The translations under genes were made by a program, and so were the position numbers. This document shows positions 1 to 8,075 of a stretch of DNA of 25,841 nucleotides, one piece after another (positions within the stretch are counted from its first letter, which is position 1; each line of letters opens with the position of its first letter). Below the pieces are notes generated by a model, which had not been told where the DNA came from, searched no databases, and was given only the letters and a program-made list of their open reading frames with translations. Origin of the DNA: Candidatus Portnoyibacteriota bacterium (lineage in GTDB: Bacteria > Patescibacteriota > Minisyncoccia > Portnoybacterales > GWB1-42-6); NCBI GenBank assembly GCA_028717445.1, contig JAQUNU010000005.1:1-25841 (forward strand). The letters run 5' to 3'.

Positions 1-599
1 AATGGCGTGATCTGGGTTGAAAAAAAAGCGTTAAAAAGATCAGCGGCGATCTCGGAGCAGGAACTGGCAGTCGGTTCGACCAGGTTTATCTCGCCGTAAT
101 GCTCGTTTCCCGGATGATTATCGATGTTTAGAATTGGTTTTTCGAAAAAAAGATCCGGATATTTTTCGTAATAATGGCCGAGAGATTCCAGGTCTGGCGC
201 GCCGACGATAATGATGAGGTCGTAATTGAAGGGGCCGGGTTCAAGCTTGAGATCTTTTTGTTCAATTTTGCCGTGGCTGAAAATAAAGATCTTGAGTTCT
301 TTTTCTTGGGCTTCGTAACGCAGCTGTTTTATTTGATTTTCCGCCGCGTTGACAGAGATAATAAATTGCCGCGGGGCGGCCGGCTCTTTTTTCATCTCGC
401 TTGAGAGGGGCAAAAAAGAAATTTTTTCCAAAGTCAGTTCCTGGCAAACGATCTCGGCTTTTTTGTCTGTGTCGCGGAAAAAATTAAAAAAAGCCAAAGC
501 GCAGGCGATGTTGTCCAAGGAAGCGTCTTTGGGCAGCACGATCAGGATGCTTTGGCTTTTGTCTATTATTTCAAACGCTTGTTGTTTGGATGAAAACAT
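1..599 (-). CDS. DHH-family phosphoesterase (NrnA/RecJ-like), C-terminus cut by the window edge
   Basis: Reading the minus strand from an ATG at 599 gives about 199 codons without a stop, running off the left edge. The N-terminal part has the fold signature of DHH phosphoesterases (an ILIVLP strand, then SLDNIACALAFF). Near residue 160 comes the family block NIDNHPGN, then a YG-x-INLVE segment and a TASSCSEIAADL helix. Known DHH proteins of this kind degrade short oligonucleotides or pAp using Mn2+. Oddity: the name-giving Asp-His-His motif reads Asp-Asn-His here, and the first metal motif is also not the classical DGDAIGS. Activity is therefore uncertain. No SD precedes the ATG. The gene is divergent from tsaE. 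Confidence 0.8.
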   Translation of the reverse strand, partial: MFSSKQQAFEIIDKSQSILIVLPKDASLDNIACALAFFNFFRDTDKKAEIVCQELTLEKISFLPLSSEMKKEPAAPRQFIISVNAAENQIKQLRYEAQEKELKIFIFSHGKIEQKDLKLEPGPFNYDLIIIVGAPDLESLGHYYEKYPDLFFEKPILNIDNHPGNEHYGEINLVEPTASSCSEIAADLFNAFFSTQITP

Positions 600-646
600 A
601 GGGTAAAAATATTTTAGAAAAGAAAAATTCGTTCAGGGGTTAATTC

Positions 647-675
647 AATCTATCCCACAAGCCTTTCTTGGTCAA
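647..675 (-). promoter_or_regulatory. Putative sigma70-type promoter for the DHH gene
   Basis: On the minus strand, TTGACC (670-675) is separated by 17 bases from TAGATT (647-652). This would start transcription near 640 and leave a leader of about 40 nt before the ATG at 599. In the same divergent spacer, an inverted repeat CCACAA-AA-TTGTGG lies near 686-699. It could be an operator or chance. Based on consensus match only. Confidence 0.4.
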
Positions 676-754
676 GCTTTATTATCCACAAAATTGTGGT
701 AAAATTTAAAGAAAGAACGAAAAGCCATTTTAAGGGCAAAAATTTCAATTTTTG

Positions 755-1231
755 ATGAAAAATATGGAAACGAAAACTTTTTTAACCAAAAATGCAAGAG
801 AAACTCAGAAGGTCGCCGGAGAAATTGTGGGTTCACTTCTGAAAAAAAACCGGACAAAGGCCGCGGTTCTGGCGCTTGAAGGCGAACTGGGCGGAGGAAA
901 AACAACTTTCGTCCAAGGATTGGTTGATATTTTTGAGTTGAAAGTCCCCATCACCAGCCCGACTTTCGTTGTTATGAAAAGATACGAAATCGGCAATCCC
1001 GAAATCAGCAAAATTTTCAAAAACCTGTATCACGCCGACTGCTACCGGTTGGAGCACAGCCAGGATCTTGCGGCTTTGGGTTTTGGCGAGATAATCAAAA
1101 ATCCGGAAAATTTAATCATTGTCGAGTGGGCCGACAAGGTTCGGGAAATCATTCCCGACGACGCGGCCTGGATAAAATTTGAGTGGATGGGAGAAGAAGA
1201 AAGAAAAATAGAAATTAAAAGTATTATTTAA
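755..1231 (+). CDS. tsaE: tRNA threonylcarbamoyladenosine (t6A) biosynthesis ATPase TsaE
   Basis: A 158-residue P-loop protein of normal TsaE length. The Walker A motif GELGGGKT is at residues 43-50. It is followed by the family signatures ITSPTFVVM, a YHADCYRL strand and an IIVEWADK block near the C-terminus. In other bacteria TsaE is the ATPase that works with TsaB and TsaD to put threonylcarbamoyl on A37 of ANN-decoding tRNAs. Those partners are not in this window. The ATG at 755 is chosen over an in-frame TTG just upstream (752). A further ATG sits three codons downstream. No clear SD is present. polA follows after 57 bases on the same strand, suggesting co-transcription. Confidence 0.93.
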   Translation: MKNMETKTFLTKNARETQKVAGEIVGSLLKKNRTKAAVLALEGELGGGKTTFVQGLVDIFELKVPITSPTFVVMKRYEIGNPEISKIFKNLYHADCYRLEHSQDLAALGFGEIIKNPENLIIVEWADKVREIIPDDAAWIKFEWMGEEERKIEIKSII

Positions 1232-1288
1232 AAAATATAGAATATTTATGGAACAAAATCCTAAAATGATTTCAAAGTTTTATAAAAA

Positions 1289-3532
1289 ATGAGCAAAGGA
1301 AACGAAAAAAAATTTATTTTGATCGATTCGCACGCGCTGATACACCGCGCTTTTCATGCTTTGCCCGAGTTGACTACCAAAAAAGGGGAGCGGGTGAACG
1401 CGGTCTATGGTTTTGTTTCAATTCTGCTGCGGGTGTTGAAAGAATTAAAGCCGGATTATGTCGCGGCGGCTTTCGATCTGCCGCAGCCGACTTTCAGGCA
1501 CAAAGAGTTCGCGTCTTATCAGGCAACGCGCGTCAAGGCGCCGGACGAGCTTTATCAGCAGATTGTCAGGGTCAAGCAGATCCTGGCGGCTTTCCGTATT
1601 CCTGTTTTTGAAGAAGCCGGTTTCGAAGCCGATGACGTTATCGGTTCTCTGGCGCTAAGGTCGGAAAAAGAAAAACCGGATTTTAAAAATATTATCGTGA
1701 CCGGCGATCTGGATACCTTGCAGCTCATTAGCAAAAAAACCGCGGTTTTTACTTTGAAAAAAGGCGTCAAAGACACGGTTCTTTACGACGAAAAAGCGGT
1801 TTTTGAACGCTACGGCCTTAAGCCCGAACAGATGCCGGATTTTAAGGGTCTAAAAGGGGATCCTTCTGACAATATTCCGGGCGTGCCGGGCATTGGCGAA
1901 AAGACCGCCTGTTCTTTGATGAAAGAATTTGGGACTTTGGAAAATCTTTACGGAAAAATCGAGAGCAAAGAAAAGAAAGGGGAAAAAATCATCTCCGAAA
2001 GTCTAAAAACAAAATTACTGGAGAACAAGGACCAGGCATTTTTTAGCAAATATTTAGCCACGATCAAAAGAGACGTGGCATTTAAGGTTGATTGGGAAGG
2101 GGTTAGATTTGGAGACTATGACGAAAAAGCGGTCGCCGATATTTTGAAGGAGCTGGAATTTTTTTCTTTGATTAATCGGGTGGTTGAATTAAAAGGCGTT
2201 AGCAGCGGCCTGGAACCGGAAAAAATAAAAATGCCGGTCGTTGATCAGGATGTTTTTGACCGTTTGGCCGAGGCTAAAGAAGCGGGGATTCTTTCGGATA
2301 AAATTTACGAGATCGAAAAAAAACTCGTTCCCGTGATCGACCAGATGCAAAAAAACGGCGTTAAAGTCGATTTGCGGAAATTGGAAGAGCTAAATCAGAA
2401 TTTTACTTCCCGGATTTCGGTTTTGGAAAAAGAGATTCATGAAATGACTGGCGTGGTTTTTAACGTCAATTCGCCCGCGCAGCTGGCGGAAATTCTTTTT
2501 AATAAACTGCAATTAAAAGCCAAGGGCTTGAAAAAAACTCCCGGCAAGGTCGTCTCTACCGCCGCGCCTGAGCTTTTGAAACTGAAGGGCTCCCATCCGA
2601 TCATTGATCTGATCCTGGAGCATCGGGAGCTTTCAAAACTGAAATCAACTTATGCTGAAGCTTTGCCGGAATTGATCGATCCGGCCGACCAAAGAATCCA
2701 CACCCAATATGATCAGCTGGGCGCCACCACCGGTCGACTTTCTTCCCGGCGGCCAAATTTGCAAAATATCCCCATAAAAACCGAACTGGGGAATGAAATC
2801 AGGAAATGCTTTATTGCCGAAGAGGGAAATTTTCTTCTCTCGGCCGATTATTCGCAGCTTGAGTTGCGGGTTGTCGCCTCGCTGGCCGGCGACAAAAAGA
2901 TGATTCAGATTTTGAAAGAGGGTCGCGACATCCATCGCGCCACAGCGGCCGAAGTTTTTGGCATAGCGCCGGAAGAGGTGACTGATAAAATGCGCAATTC
3001 GGCCAAGGCTTTGAATTTCGGGGTTATTTACGGCATGAGTATTCATGGTTTTTCCGAGGCTAGCGGCTTTGAACGCGCCAAAGCCAAAGATTTCGTGGAC
3101 AGGTATTTTGAGGAATTCAGAGGCGTGGCTGAGTATATCGAAAAAACAAAAACGCAGGTCGCCAGAGACGGCTACGTCGAAACGATTTTTGGGCGAAAGA
3201 GATTTTTGCCGGAAATAAATTCTTCGGCCTGGAATCTGAAAGCGGCGGCCGAGCGGGCGGCGGTTAATTTTCCGGTTCAGGGCGCGGCGGCCGATTTGAT
3301 GAAAATGGCCATGATCAAGGCGGGCGAGGTGATAAGCGGACAGGAACAGGACATCAGGATGCTTTTGCAGGTTCACGATGAGTTGATTTTCGAGGTCAAA
3401 AAAGAAAAAGTGGACGAAATGGCTCCAAAAATAAAAGAAGCCATGGAAAGCGTTTGGGAACTTCCGGCTCCGCTGGTCGTAAAAATAGAAATTGGAAAAA
3501 ACTGGGGAGAACTCGAGAAGTGGAAAAAATAG
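1289..3532 (+). CDS. polA: DNA polymerase I lacking a 3'-5' exonuclease domain
   Basis: 747 residues, against roughly 930 for E. coli Pol I and 830 for Taq. The N-terminal 5' nuclease/flap domain covers about residues 8-300: ILIDSHALIHRAF near 10, EADDVIGSLA near 113, TGDLDTLQLI near 138, and the helix-hairpin-helix GVPGIGEKTA near 198. The polymerase domain begins near 340 (EIEKKLVPVID). Motif A is DYSQLELR with Asp520, motif B is KALNFGVIYG with Lys573 and Phe577, and motif C is QVHDELIFEV with Asp697. Only about 40 residues link the two domains, so the proofreading domain, intact in E. coli and vestigial in Taq, is gone. It should still fill gaps and remove RNA primers. No SD precedes the ATG. 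Confidence 0.96.
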   Translation: MSKGNEKKFILIDSHALIHRAFHALPELTTKKGERVNAVYGFVSILLRVLKELKPDYVAAAFDLPQPTFRHKEFASYQATRVKAPDELYQQIVRVKQILAAFRIPVFEEAGFEADDVIGSLALRSEKEKPDFKNIIVTGDLDTLQLISKKTAVFTLKKGVKDTVLYDEKAVFERYGLKPEQMPDFKGLKGDPSDNIPGVPGIGEKTACSLMKEFGTLENLYGKIESKEKKGEKIISESLKTKLLENKDQAFFSKYLATIKRDVAFKVDWEGVRFGDYDEKAVADILKELEFFSLINRVVELKGVSSGLEPEKIKMPVVDQDVFDRLAEAKEAGILSDKIYEIEKKLVPVIDQMQKNGVKVDLRKLEELNQNFTSRISVLEKEIHEMTGVVFNVNSPAQLAEILFNKLQLKAKGLKKTPGKVVSTAAPELLKLKGSHPIIDLILEHRELSKLKSTYAEALPELIDPADQRIHTQYDQLGATTGRLSSRRPNLQNIPIKTELGNEIRKCFIAEEGNFLLSADYSQLELRVVASLAGDKKMIQILKEGRDIHRATAAEVFGIAPEEVTDKMRNSAKALNFGVIYGMSIHGFSEASGFERAKAKDFVDRYFEEFRGVAEYIEKTKTQVARDGYVETIFGRKRFLPEINSSAWNLKAAAERAAVNFPVQGAAADLMKMAMIKAGEVISGQEQDIRMLLQVHDELIFEVKKEKVDEMAPKIKEAMESVWELPAPLVVKIEIGKNWGELEKWKK

Positions 3533-3543
3533 AATTTAATTCG

Positions 3544-3552
3544 TGTTATAAT
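3544..3552 (+). promoter_or_regulatory. Extended -10 promoter downstream of polA
   Basis: TGTTATAAT is a perfect extended -10 element (TGnTATAAT), sitting about 12 bases after the polA stop codon. I see no good -35. Transcription would begin near 3559 and run through a leader of more than 200 nt before the membrane sensor gene at 3775. Confidence 0.45.
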
Positions 3553-3774
3553 TTAGAAAGCTGAAATCTATCAGCCTTGTTTCAGGGAAAAAGCCAAAAA
3601 CTAGATCGGGAAGCTGCCGGCGAATGACTTGATTCCCGTTTCCATAATGGAACAATGGTCTTTTTGATTTTGAAAGATCGATCTTTTTAAAAATATTTTA
3701 TCAGAAATTGTCACGCCGGACGCATTTTTGTGATAAAGCGATCATTATTTGTTCTGTTACGATTTTGATTTAAA
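3553..3774 (+). other. Long non-coding leader between polA and the signalling genes, possibly structured
   Basis: No ORF of note and no recognised riboswitch or RNA family. Visible base-pairing elements include GCTGA/TCAGC near 3560-3575, a CGGGAA/TTCCCG pair about 32 nt across near 3607-3640, a TTCCAT-A-ATGGAA palindrome near 3640-3652, and a 14-bp palindrome AAAGATCGATCTTT near 3673-3686 that ends in a short T run. A TTGTCAC/GTGATAA pairing lies near 3708-3735. The element could be a 5' UTR, a small RNA with a weak terminator at the 14-bp palindrome, or unstructured spacer. I tried to match it to 6S, SRP, RNase P, tmRNA and common riboswitch cores and could not. Confidence 0.35.
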
Positions 3775-4665
3775 ATGGATATTCTTGAAAAGAAACAAAC
3801 CATAGAAGCAGTCAAGACGATCGTAAAAGGACGCTGGTTTTTGATCGGCACGATCTTGTCTCAGGCGATTATCATCACCTTCTTTTTAGAAGGAGTTTCC
3901 GTGGCTTCTCTGCGGCAGCTCTCGGTGATTGCTTTTATCGGTTATGCCTATAATTTCGCTTATTGGTTTTATCTCAGGCGGTCTCCCGAAAAAATTTCCG
4001 ACTGGGGACTAAAAACGGTGAAAGCGATGCAGTTTTTCGTTGATCTGGTTTCGATTTCCGTCATTCTGTTTCTATCCGGAACAACCGATAAAACGATAGC
4101 GGTTCTCTATTTCATTTCTTTGAGCGTTTGCATCAGTCTTTATGGAAAAAAAGGGGTCATTGTCGCGGCTTTCTGCACTTCGTTGTTTTTCAGCGCGTTG
4201 GTTTTTTTGGAGTTTTACGGATTCTTGCCCGATCCGCCGATCAGGGGAGGCATTGATTTCATTTCTGCCAAAAATAATCAGAACCAACTCATTAAACAGC
4301 TGATTGTCTTTAATAATTTTATAATTGCCGCCGTTCTGTTCCTCGTTTTCATGGGAAATCTTTTCCGGCGCAGAGAGAAAGGGTTAATCGATCAGAGGAA
4401 CGATTTGGTTAAAAAAACTAAACTTTTGACTGATCAATCCGTAGAATTGACCGAGACCAAAAACTGGCTTCATGAGGCCCTTGTCAAATCCGATGCGGCC
4501 AGGATTGATTTGCAAGGCACCAAAGAGCAACTGGAAAGAACCAACTTTGATTTAAGGGAAAAAATAGAGGAATTGGAAAAAATGACCCGCTTGACCACGG
4601 GCCGGGAATTAAGAATGGTCGAGCTAAAGAAGCAGATAGAGAAACTAAAAGATCAGGACGGTTAA
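3775..4665 (+). CDS. Six-TM membrane sensor-like protein with C-terminal coiled coil and no kinase domain
   Basis: 296 residues. Six hydrophobic segments can be placed at about 20-38, 48-67, 84-102, 107-123, 127-149 and 176-195. A charged, heptad-like coiled coil follows from about 205 to the end. The last part contains a TTGRELRMVELKKQIEKLK-type stretch that I associate with the signalling helices of bacterial sensor kinases. There is no HisKA, HATPase, GGDEF or methyl-accepting region, and the protein stops where a catalytic domain would be expected. It lies 102 bases before a complete histidine kinase, so a role as a sensory or modulating subunit is inferred. It may also be a remnant of a split kinase. 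No SD is seen before the ATG. Confidence 0.7.
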   Translation: MDILEKKQTIEAVKTIVKGRWFLIGTILSQAIIITFFLEGVSVASLRQLSVIAFIGYAYNFAYWFYLRRSPEKISDWGLKTVKAMQFFVDLVSISVILFLSGTTDKTIAVLYFISLSVCISLYGKKGVIVAAFCTSLFFSALVFLEFYGFLPDPPIRGGIDFISAKNNQNQLIKQLIVFNNFIIAAVLFLVFMGNLFRRREKGLIDQRNDLVKKTKLLTDQSVELTETKNWLHEALVKSDAARIDLQGTKEQLERTNFDLREKIEELEKMTRLTTGRELRMVELKKQIEKLKDQDG

Positions 4666-4755
4666 ACGATAAATAGATCTCAAGCATACATGAGTTCCAA
4701 AAAATTAATTTTGATTTTTGTTGGTTTTTCTCTCTGATTTTTTGGATAAAGCCGA

Positions 4756-4761
4756 TAGAAT
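4756..4761 (+). promoter_or_regulatory. Possible -10 box placed for leaderless transcription of the histidine kinase
   Basis: TAGAAT (five of six bases of TATAAT) is followed by exactly six bases and then the ATG at 4768. This is the same spacing seen before ruvA and before the 46-codon gene at 17360. I find no convincing -35, so this is weak on its own. Confidence 0.3.
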
Positions 4762-4767
4762 TATCAG

Positions 4768-7185
4768 ATGATCGGATTTTTAAAAACAAAATTAGCGACA
4801 AAAATCTCTCTGATTTATATATCCTTGGGGCTTTTAACGTTGATCGCGATTAATCTAGTTTGGTTTTTGCCATCTTTGGAAGAGATTAAACAAAACGCCG
4901 CCTTAATGCAGCTGGAAATCGCTAAGCGGGGGGCTAAAGAAATAGAGGCCTTTCTTTTTTATAAAATAGAGGGCTTAAACCGGCTGACTTATTTTTTGGG
5001 AAATCAAGAAAACAAAAAATTAGTTTTAGAAAATTTTTTAAGGAAAGATCAGGCCTTTTTCGAAATCTCTTTAATTAATTATTTTGGCCAAGAGGAGGAG
5101 AAAGCTTCCCAATTTCAGATTTTTTCAACCGGTGATCTTTTGAATCAATCCGAAAGCGAATATTTCAAGAAAGCCATTAAAGGCGAAACTTATATCGGGG
5201 ATGTTCTATTTTCAGAAAATGCTGAACCATTTTTAATCGTTTCCTTTCCTATCTATTCTTCCCAGAAGCAAATAACCGGAGTTCTGGCCGGAAAACTGAA
5301 TTTGCGCGAAACCTGGCAGGTCGTTTCTGAACTTAAGCTGGGGCAAGTCAGCCGGGCTTATTTAGTTGATCAAAATGGGAAATTAATCGCCGACCCAGAT
5401 CCATCGTTAGTGCTTAAGAATATTTCAACGATCAATTTGCCTATTGTAAAAAAAGTAATTTCTGAAAAAAAGATCGTTGATGGGTTGGGGTCGGAAAGCA
5501 GTTATTTGAATCAACAAAACCAAAAAGTCCTAGGCGTGGCCGTTCCCTTGGAGAGCGTTCCTTGGGCCATTATTATGGAACGACCCGAGGCAGAGGCATA
5601 TAGCCAGGTAAACAAGAAATTCGCCGTCTTTATTTTTTTATTAGTTCTGGGTGGCGTCTGTCTTATTTTAGTTGGCCAGTGGTTAGGGTATTATGTGACC
5701 GAGCCTCTTCGCAAATTAAGCCAGGGGGCCAAAATAATCGGCAGCGGGAATTTAAATTATAAATTAAATATTAAAACGGGAGATGAGACGGAGCAATTGG
5801 CCAGCGCTTTTAATGAGATGACCGATCAGCTCAAAGACTCTCATTTCTTTTTGGAAAAGAAAGTTGAAGAAAGGACTGAAGAGTTGAAAGAGCAACGCGA
5901 TCAGCTGGTTGAAGGAGCTAAAAAATTGATTCAGCGCGACCAGGATCTAAACGAGTTGCGGGGAAAAGAACAATCGGCTTTGGCCGAAGCCAAAGAAGCC
6001 AGAATTAGGGCGGAAGAATCGAGAATCGCTACTTTAAATATCCTTGAAGACATCGACGAGGCCAGACAGGCGCAGGAAATGGAGAAAAATAAGGTTCAAG
6101 GAGTGATTCGAAGTTTGACTGACGGTTTGATTTTGCTTGACCGTGAAAACGCAATCGACCTTTTTAACCCTCAAGCCGAGAAAATGATTAATGAGAGAAA
6201 GGAGAATGTCGTTGGCAAAAAACTTGATCAGCTCGATTCGGTCTTTTTCAAAAAAATCAGCGAAATTTTTCATGCCAAAAAAGGCATTCTGAATAAAGAA
6301 GAAATAGTTTTGGGCGATATTGTCCAGGGAAAGGTCATTGAGATAAGTTCGGCCCAGGTTTTGGGAGCTTTGGGCGAGGATATGGGGCAAATTCTTGTTT
6401 TGCACGATGTTACCAGGGAAAAAGCAGTCGAAAGAACAAAATCGGAATTCGCGTCAATCGCGGCCCATCAGCTGCGCACGCCCCTTTCGGCCATCAAATG
6501 GAGTTTAAGATTGATTTTGGACAAAGATTTGGGTACGATCAGTTCGGAGCAAGAAGAAATTTTGGAAAAAGGATATGAGAGCAACGAGCGAATGATTCGA
6601 TTAGTTAATGATCTTTTAAATCTGGCCAGGATTGAGGAGGGGAGATTTATCTATAAGGTTTCTTCTATTTCTCTTGTGGAACTGACCGAGCAGCTTATCG
6701 GTACCTCTCAGCCGCTGATGGATAAAAAGAAGATGAAATTCGCTTTTAACAAGCCTTCTTTTCCTTGTTTCATCAACGTTGACCGCGAAAAGATAGCTTT
6801 GGTCATTCAGAATCTTATCGAAAACGCCATAAATTATTCGCCAATCGGTTCTTTGGTGACAATTTCAATTGGTTGTGATAAAATGGGAATAACTTTCAGC
6901 ATAAAAGATCAGGGAATCGGCATTCCTAAGAATCAGCAAGCCCGCATTTTTACTAAATTTTATCGAGGCAATAACGCGCTTAGAATGGAAACCGAAGGAA
7001 GCGGCCTGGGTCTTTTTATCTGTAAGAATATCATCGAAGCTCATGGAGGCAGAATATGGTTCGAGTCGGAGGAAGGAAAAGGGGCTTCTTTCTATTTTAT
7101 GTTGCCCAAAACGGCAGAGGCGGCCGAAATGGAAAATCAAACAACACCGTCAAGCCTTCTTAAATCCTCAAAATCCGTCCGCTAA
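4768..7185 (+). CDS. Sensor histidine kinase with Cache-like periplasmic domain, HAMP and PAS
   Basis: 805 residues. In order: TM helix about 12-32; a roughly 250-residue extracytoplasmic region with Cache-like features (YIGDVLFSEN, a FPIYSS strand, AYLVDQNGKLIADPD); TM helix about 285-305; HAMP about 306-358; a long coiled coil about 365-440; PAS about 440-550 (SLTDGLILLDRENAI); HisKA with the phosphoacceptor His567 in AAHQLRTPLSAIKW; and HATPase with N box near 681 (NLIENAINYS), G1 DQGIGIP near 712 and G2 GSGLGLFI near 744. All catalytic motifs are intact. It should autophosphorylate in response to a small ligand outside the cell and pass phosphate to a receiver. The double-receiver protein that follows after 56 bases is the obvious partner. 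Confidence 0.93.
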   Translation: MIGFLKTKLATKISLIYISLGLLTLIAINLVWFLPSLEEIKQNAALMQLEIAKRGAKEIEAFLFYKIEGLNRLTYFLGNQENKKLVLENFLRKDQAFFEISLINYFGQEEEKASQFQIFSTGDLLNQSESEYFKKAIKGETYIGDVLFSENAEPFLIVSFPIYSSQKQITGVLAGKLNLRETWQVVSELKLGQVSRAYLVDQNGKLIADPDPSLVLKNISTINLPIVKKVISEKKIVDGLGSESSYLNQQNQKVLGVAVPLESVPWAIIMERPEAEAYSQVNKKFAVFIFLLVLGGVCLILVGQWLGYYVTEPLRKLSQGAKIIGSGNLNYKLNIKTGDETEQLASAFNEMTDQLKDSHFFLEKKVEERTEELKEQRDQLVEGAKKLIQRDQDLNELRGKEQSALAEAKEARIRAEESRIATLNILEDIDEARQAQEMEKNKVQGVIRSLTDGLILLDRENAIDLFNPQAEKMINERKENVVGKKLDQLDSVFFKKISEIFHAKKGILNKEEIVLGDIVQGKVIEISSAQVLGALGEDMGQILVLHDVTREKAVERTKSEFASIAAHQLRTPLSAIKWSLRLILDKDLGTISSEQEEILEKGYESNERMIRLVNDLLNLARIEEGRFIYKVSSISLVELTEQLIGTSQPLMDKKKMKFAFNKPSFPCFINVDREKIALVIQNLIENAINYSPIGSLVTISIGCDKMGITFSIKDQGIGIPKNQQARIFTKFYRGNNALRMETEGSGLGLFICKNIIEAHGGRIWFESEEGKGASFYFMLPKTAEAAEMENQTTPSSLLKSSKSVR

Positions 7186-7241
7186 ATTAAGCCTTTAAAT
7201 CAATTTAAATTTAATTCGGTCTGTTTGACCGGGCCAATAAT

Positions 7242-8069
7242 ATGAAAAAAATTTTAATAATAGAAGATGAAAAAGTTCTACTGGAAATTTTGCAGAAAAA
7301 ATTAACCATTCAAGGATACGAAGTTTTCGTTTCTTATAACGGCGAGGAGGGAATCGCGGCCTTGAGAAAAGAAAAGCCCGATCTTGTTCTATTGGATTTA
7401 GTCATGCCTAAAAAAGACGGGTTTGAAGTTTTGAAGGAAATAAATGAGAACCCGGAATTGTCCCAAATACCCGTGATTATAATTTCTAATTCAGGACAGC
7501 CCGTTGAAATAGATAAAGCGCTAAAAATGGGCGTTAAGGATTATCTTGTTAAGACCGAATTCGATCCCGAAGAGGTCATCGCGAAAGTGGAAAAAATAAT
7601 TGGCAAAGACGCGGCGATAACGCAGGCTCCGGTCGCTCCCGCTGTCAATCAGCCCGCGGCAGGGGCAGTTGAAAAAGAAGAGGAGCCAACGGGCGACCAA
7701 ATTTTAATCGTTGAAGATGATCGGTTTTTAAGGGAGCTGATTATCCAGAAATTAAAAGGTGAAAACTATAAGATTGATTGGGCGCTTGACGGAGAGGAGG
7801 GCTTAAAAAAGATAAAGGAACAAAAACCAGCCTTGGTTTTACTGGATCTGATTTTGCCTGGAATCGATGGATTTGAAGTTCTGCGGCAGATAAAAAAAGG
7901 AGAAGACGCTTCTTTGAGCAAGATTCCCGTGATCATTTTAAGCAACCTCGGCCAACGCGATGACGTTGAAAGAGGAATGGCTTTGGGCGCGGAAGAATTT
8001 TTGGTGAAAGCCCATTTTACGCCCGGCGAAATAGTGGAAAAAGTGAAATCGGTTTTGGGAAAAAAATAA
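7242..8069 (+). CDS. Tandem double-receiver (REC-REC) response regulator without output domain
   Basis: 275 residues made of two CheY-like receivers joined by a Pro/Ala/Glu-rich linker (about 121-150). REC1 (about 2-120) has the acidic pair E8/D9, phosphoacceptor Asp52 in LLDLVMP, Ser82 and Lys104. REC2 (about 152-274) has E158/D159/D160, Asp202 in LLDLILP, Ser234 and Lys256. Both sets of active-site residues look complete, so both should accept phosphate. No DNA-binding, GGDEF or enzyme domain is present. Output must go through protein contacts, or the protein acts as a phosphate relay or sink. It follows the kinase gene by 56 bases. A 5-bp hairpin (7217-7231) precedes the start, and no SD is seen. 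Confidence 0.93.
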   Translation: MKKILIIEDEKVLLEILQKKLTIQGYEVFVSYNGEEGIAALRKEKPDLVLLDLVMPKKDGFEVLKEINENPELSQIPVIIISNSGQPVEIDKALKMGVKDYLVKTEFDPEEVIAKVEKIIGKDAAITQAPVAPAVNQPAAGAVEKEEEPTGDQILIVEDDRFLRELIIQKLKGENYKIDWALDGEEGLKKIKEQKPALVLLDLILPGIDGFEVLRQIKKGEDASLSKIPVIILSNLGQRDDVERGMALGAEEFLVKAHFTPGEIVEKVKSVLGKK

Positions 8070-8075
8070 TATTCG

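Noticed and set aside
686..699. CCACAA-AA-TTGTGG inverted repeat as a repressor operator
   Set aside because: A 6-bp-arm repeat in AT-rich DNA can arise by chance and no regulator or second copy was seen in the window.
2645..3376. A 243-codon minus-strand open frame inside polA
   Set aside because: It is antisense to the well-conserved polymerase domain, has no promoter or SD and shows no protein family pattern. It is a codon-bias shadow.
3559..3690. 6S RNA, SRP RNA or riboswitch in the polA-downstream spacer
   Set aside because: I compared by eye with conserved cores of these RNAs and found none. Left as an unassigned structured region.
7217..7231. Hairpin CGGTC-TGTTT-GACCG before the response regulator as a terminator
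   Set aside because: Only five base pairs and no T-run. It would be too weak to terminate, though it could affect translation.
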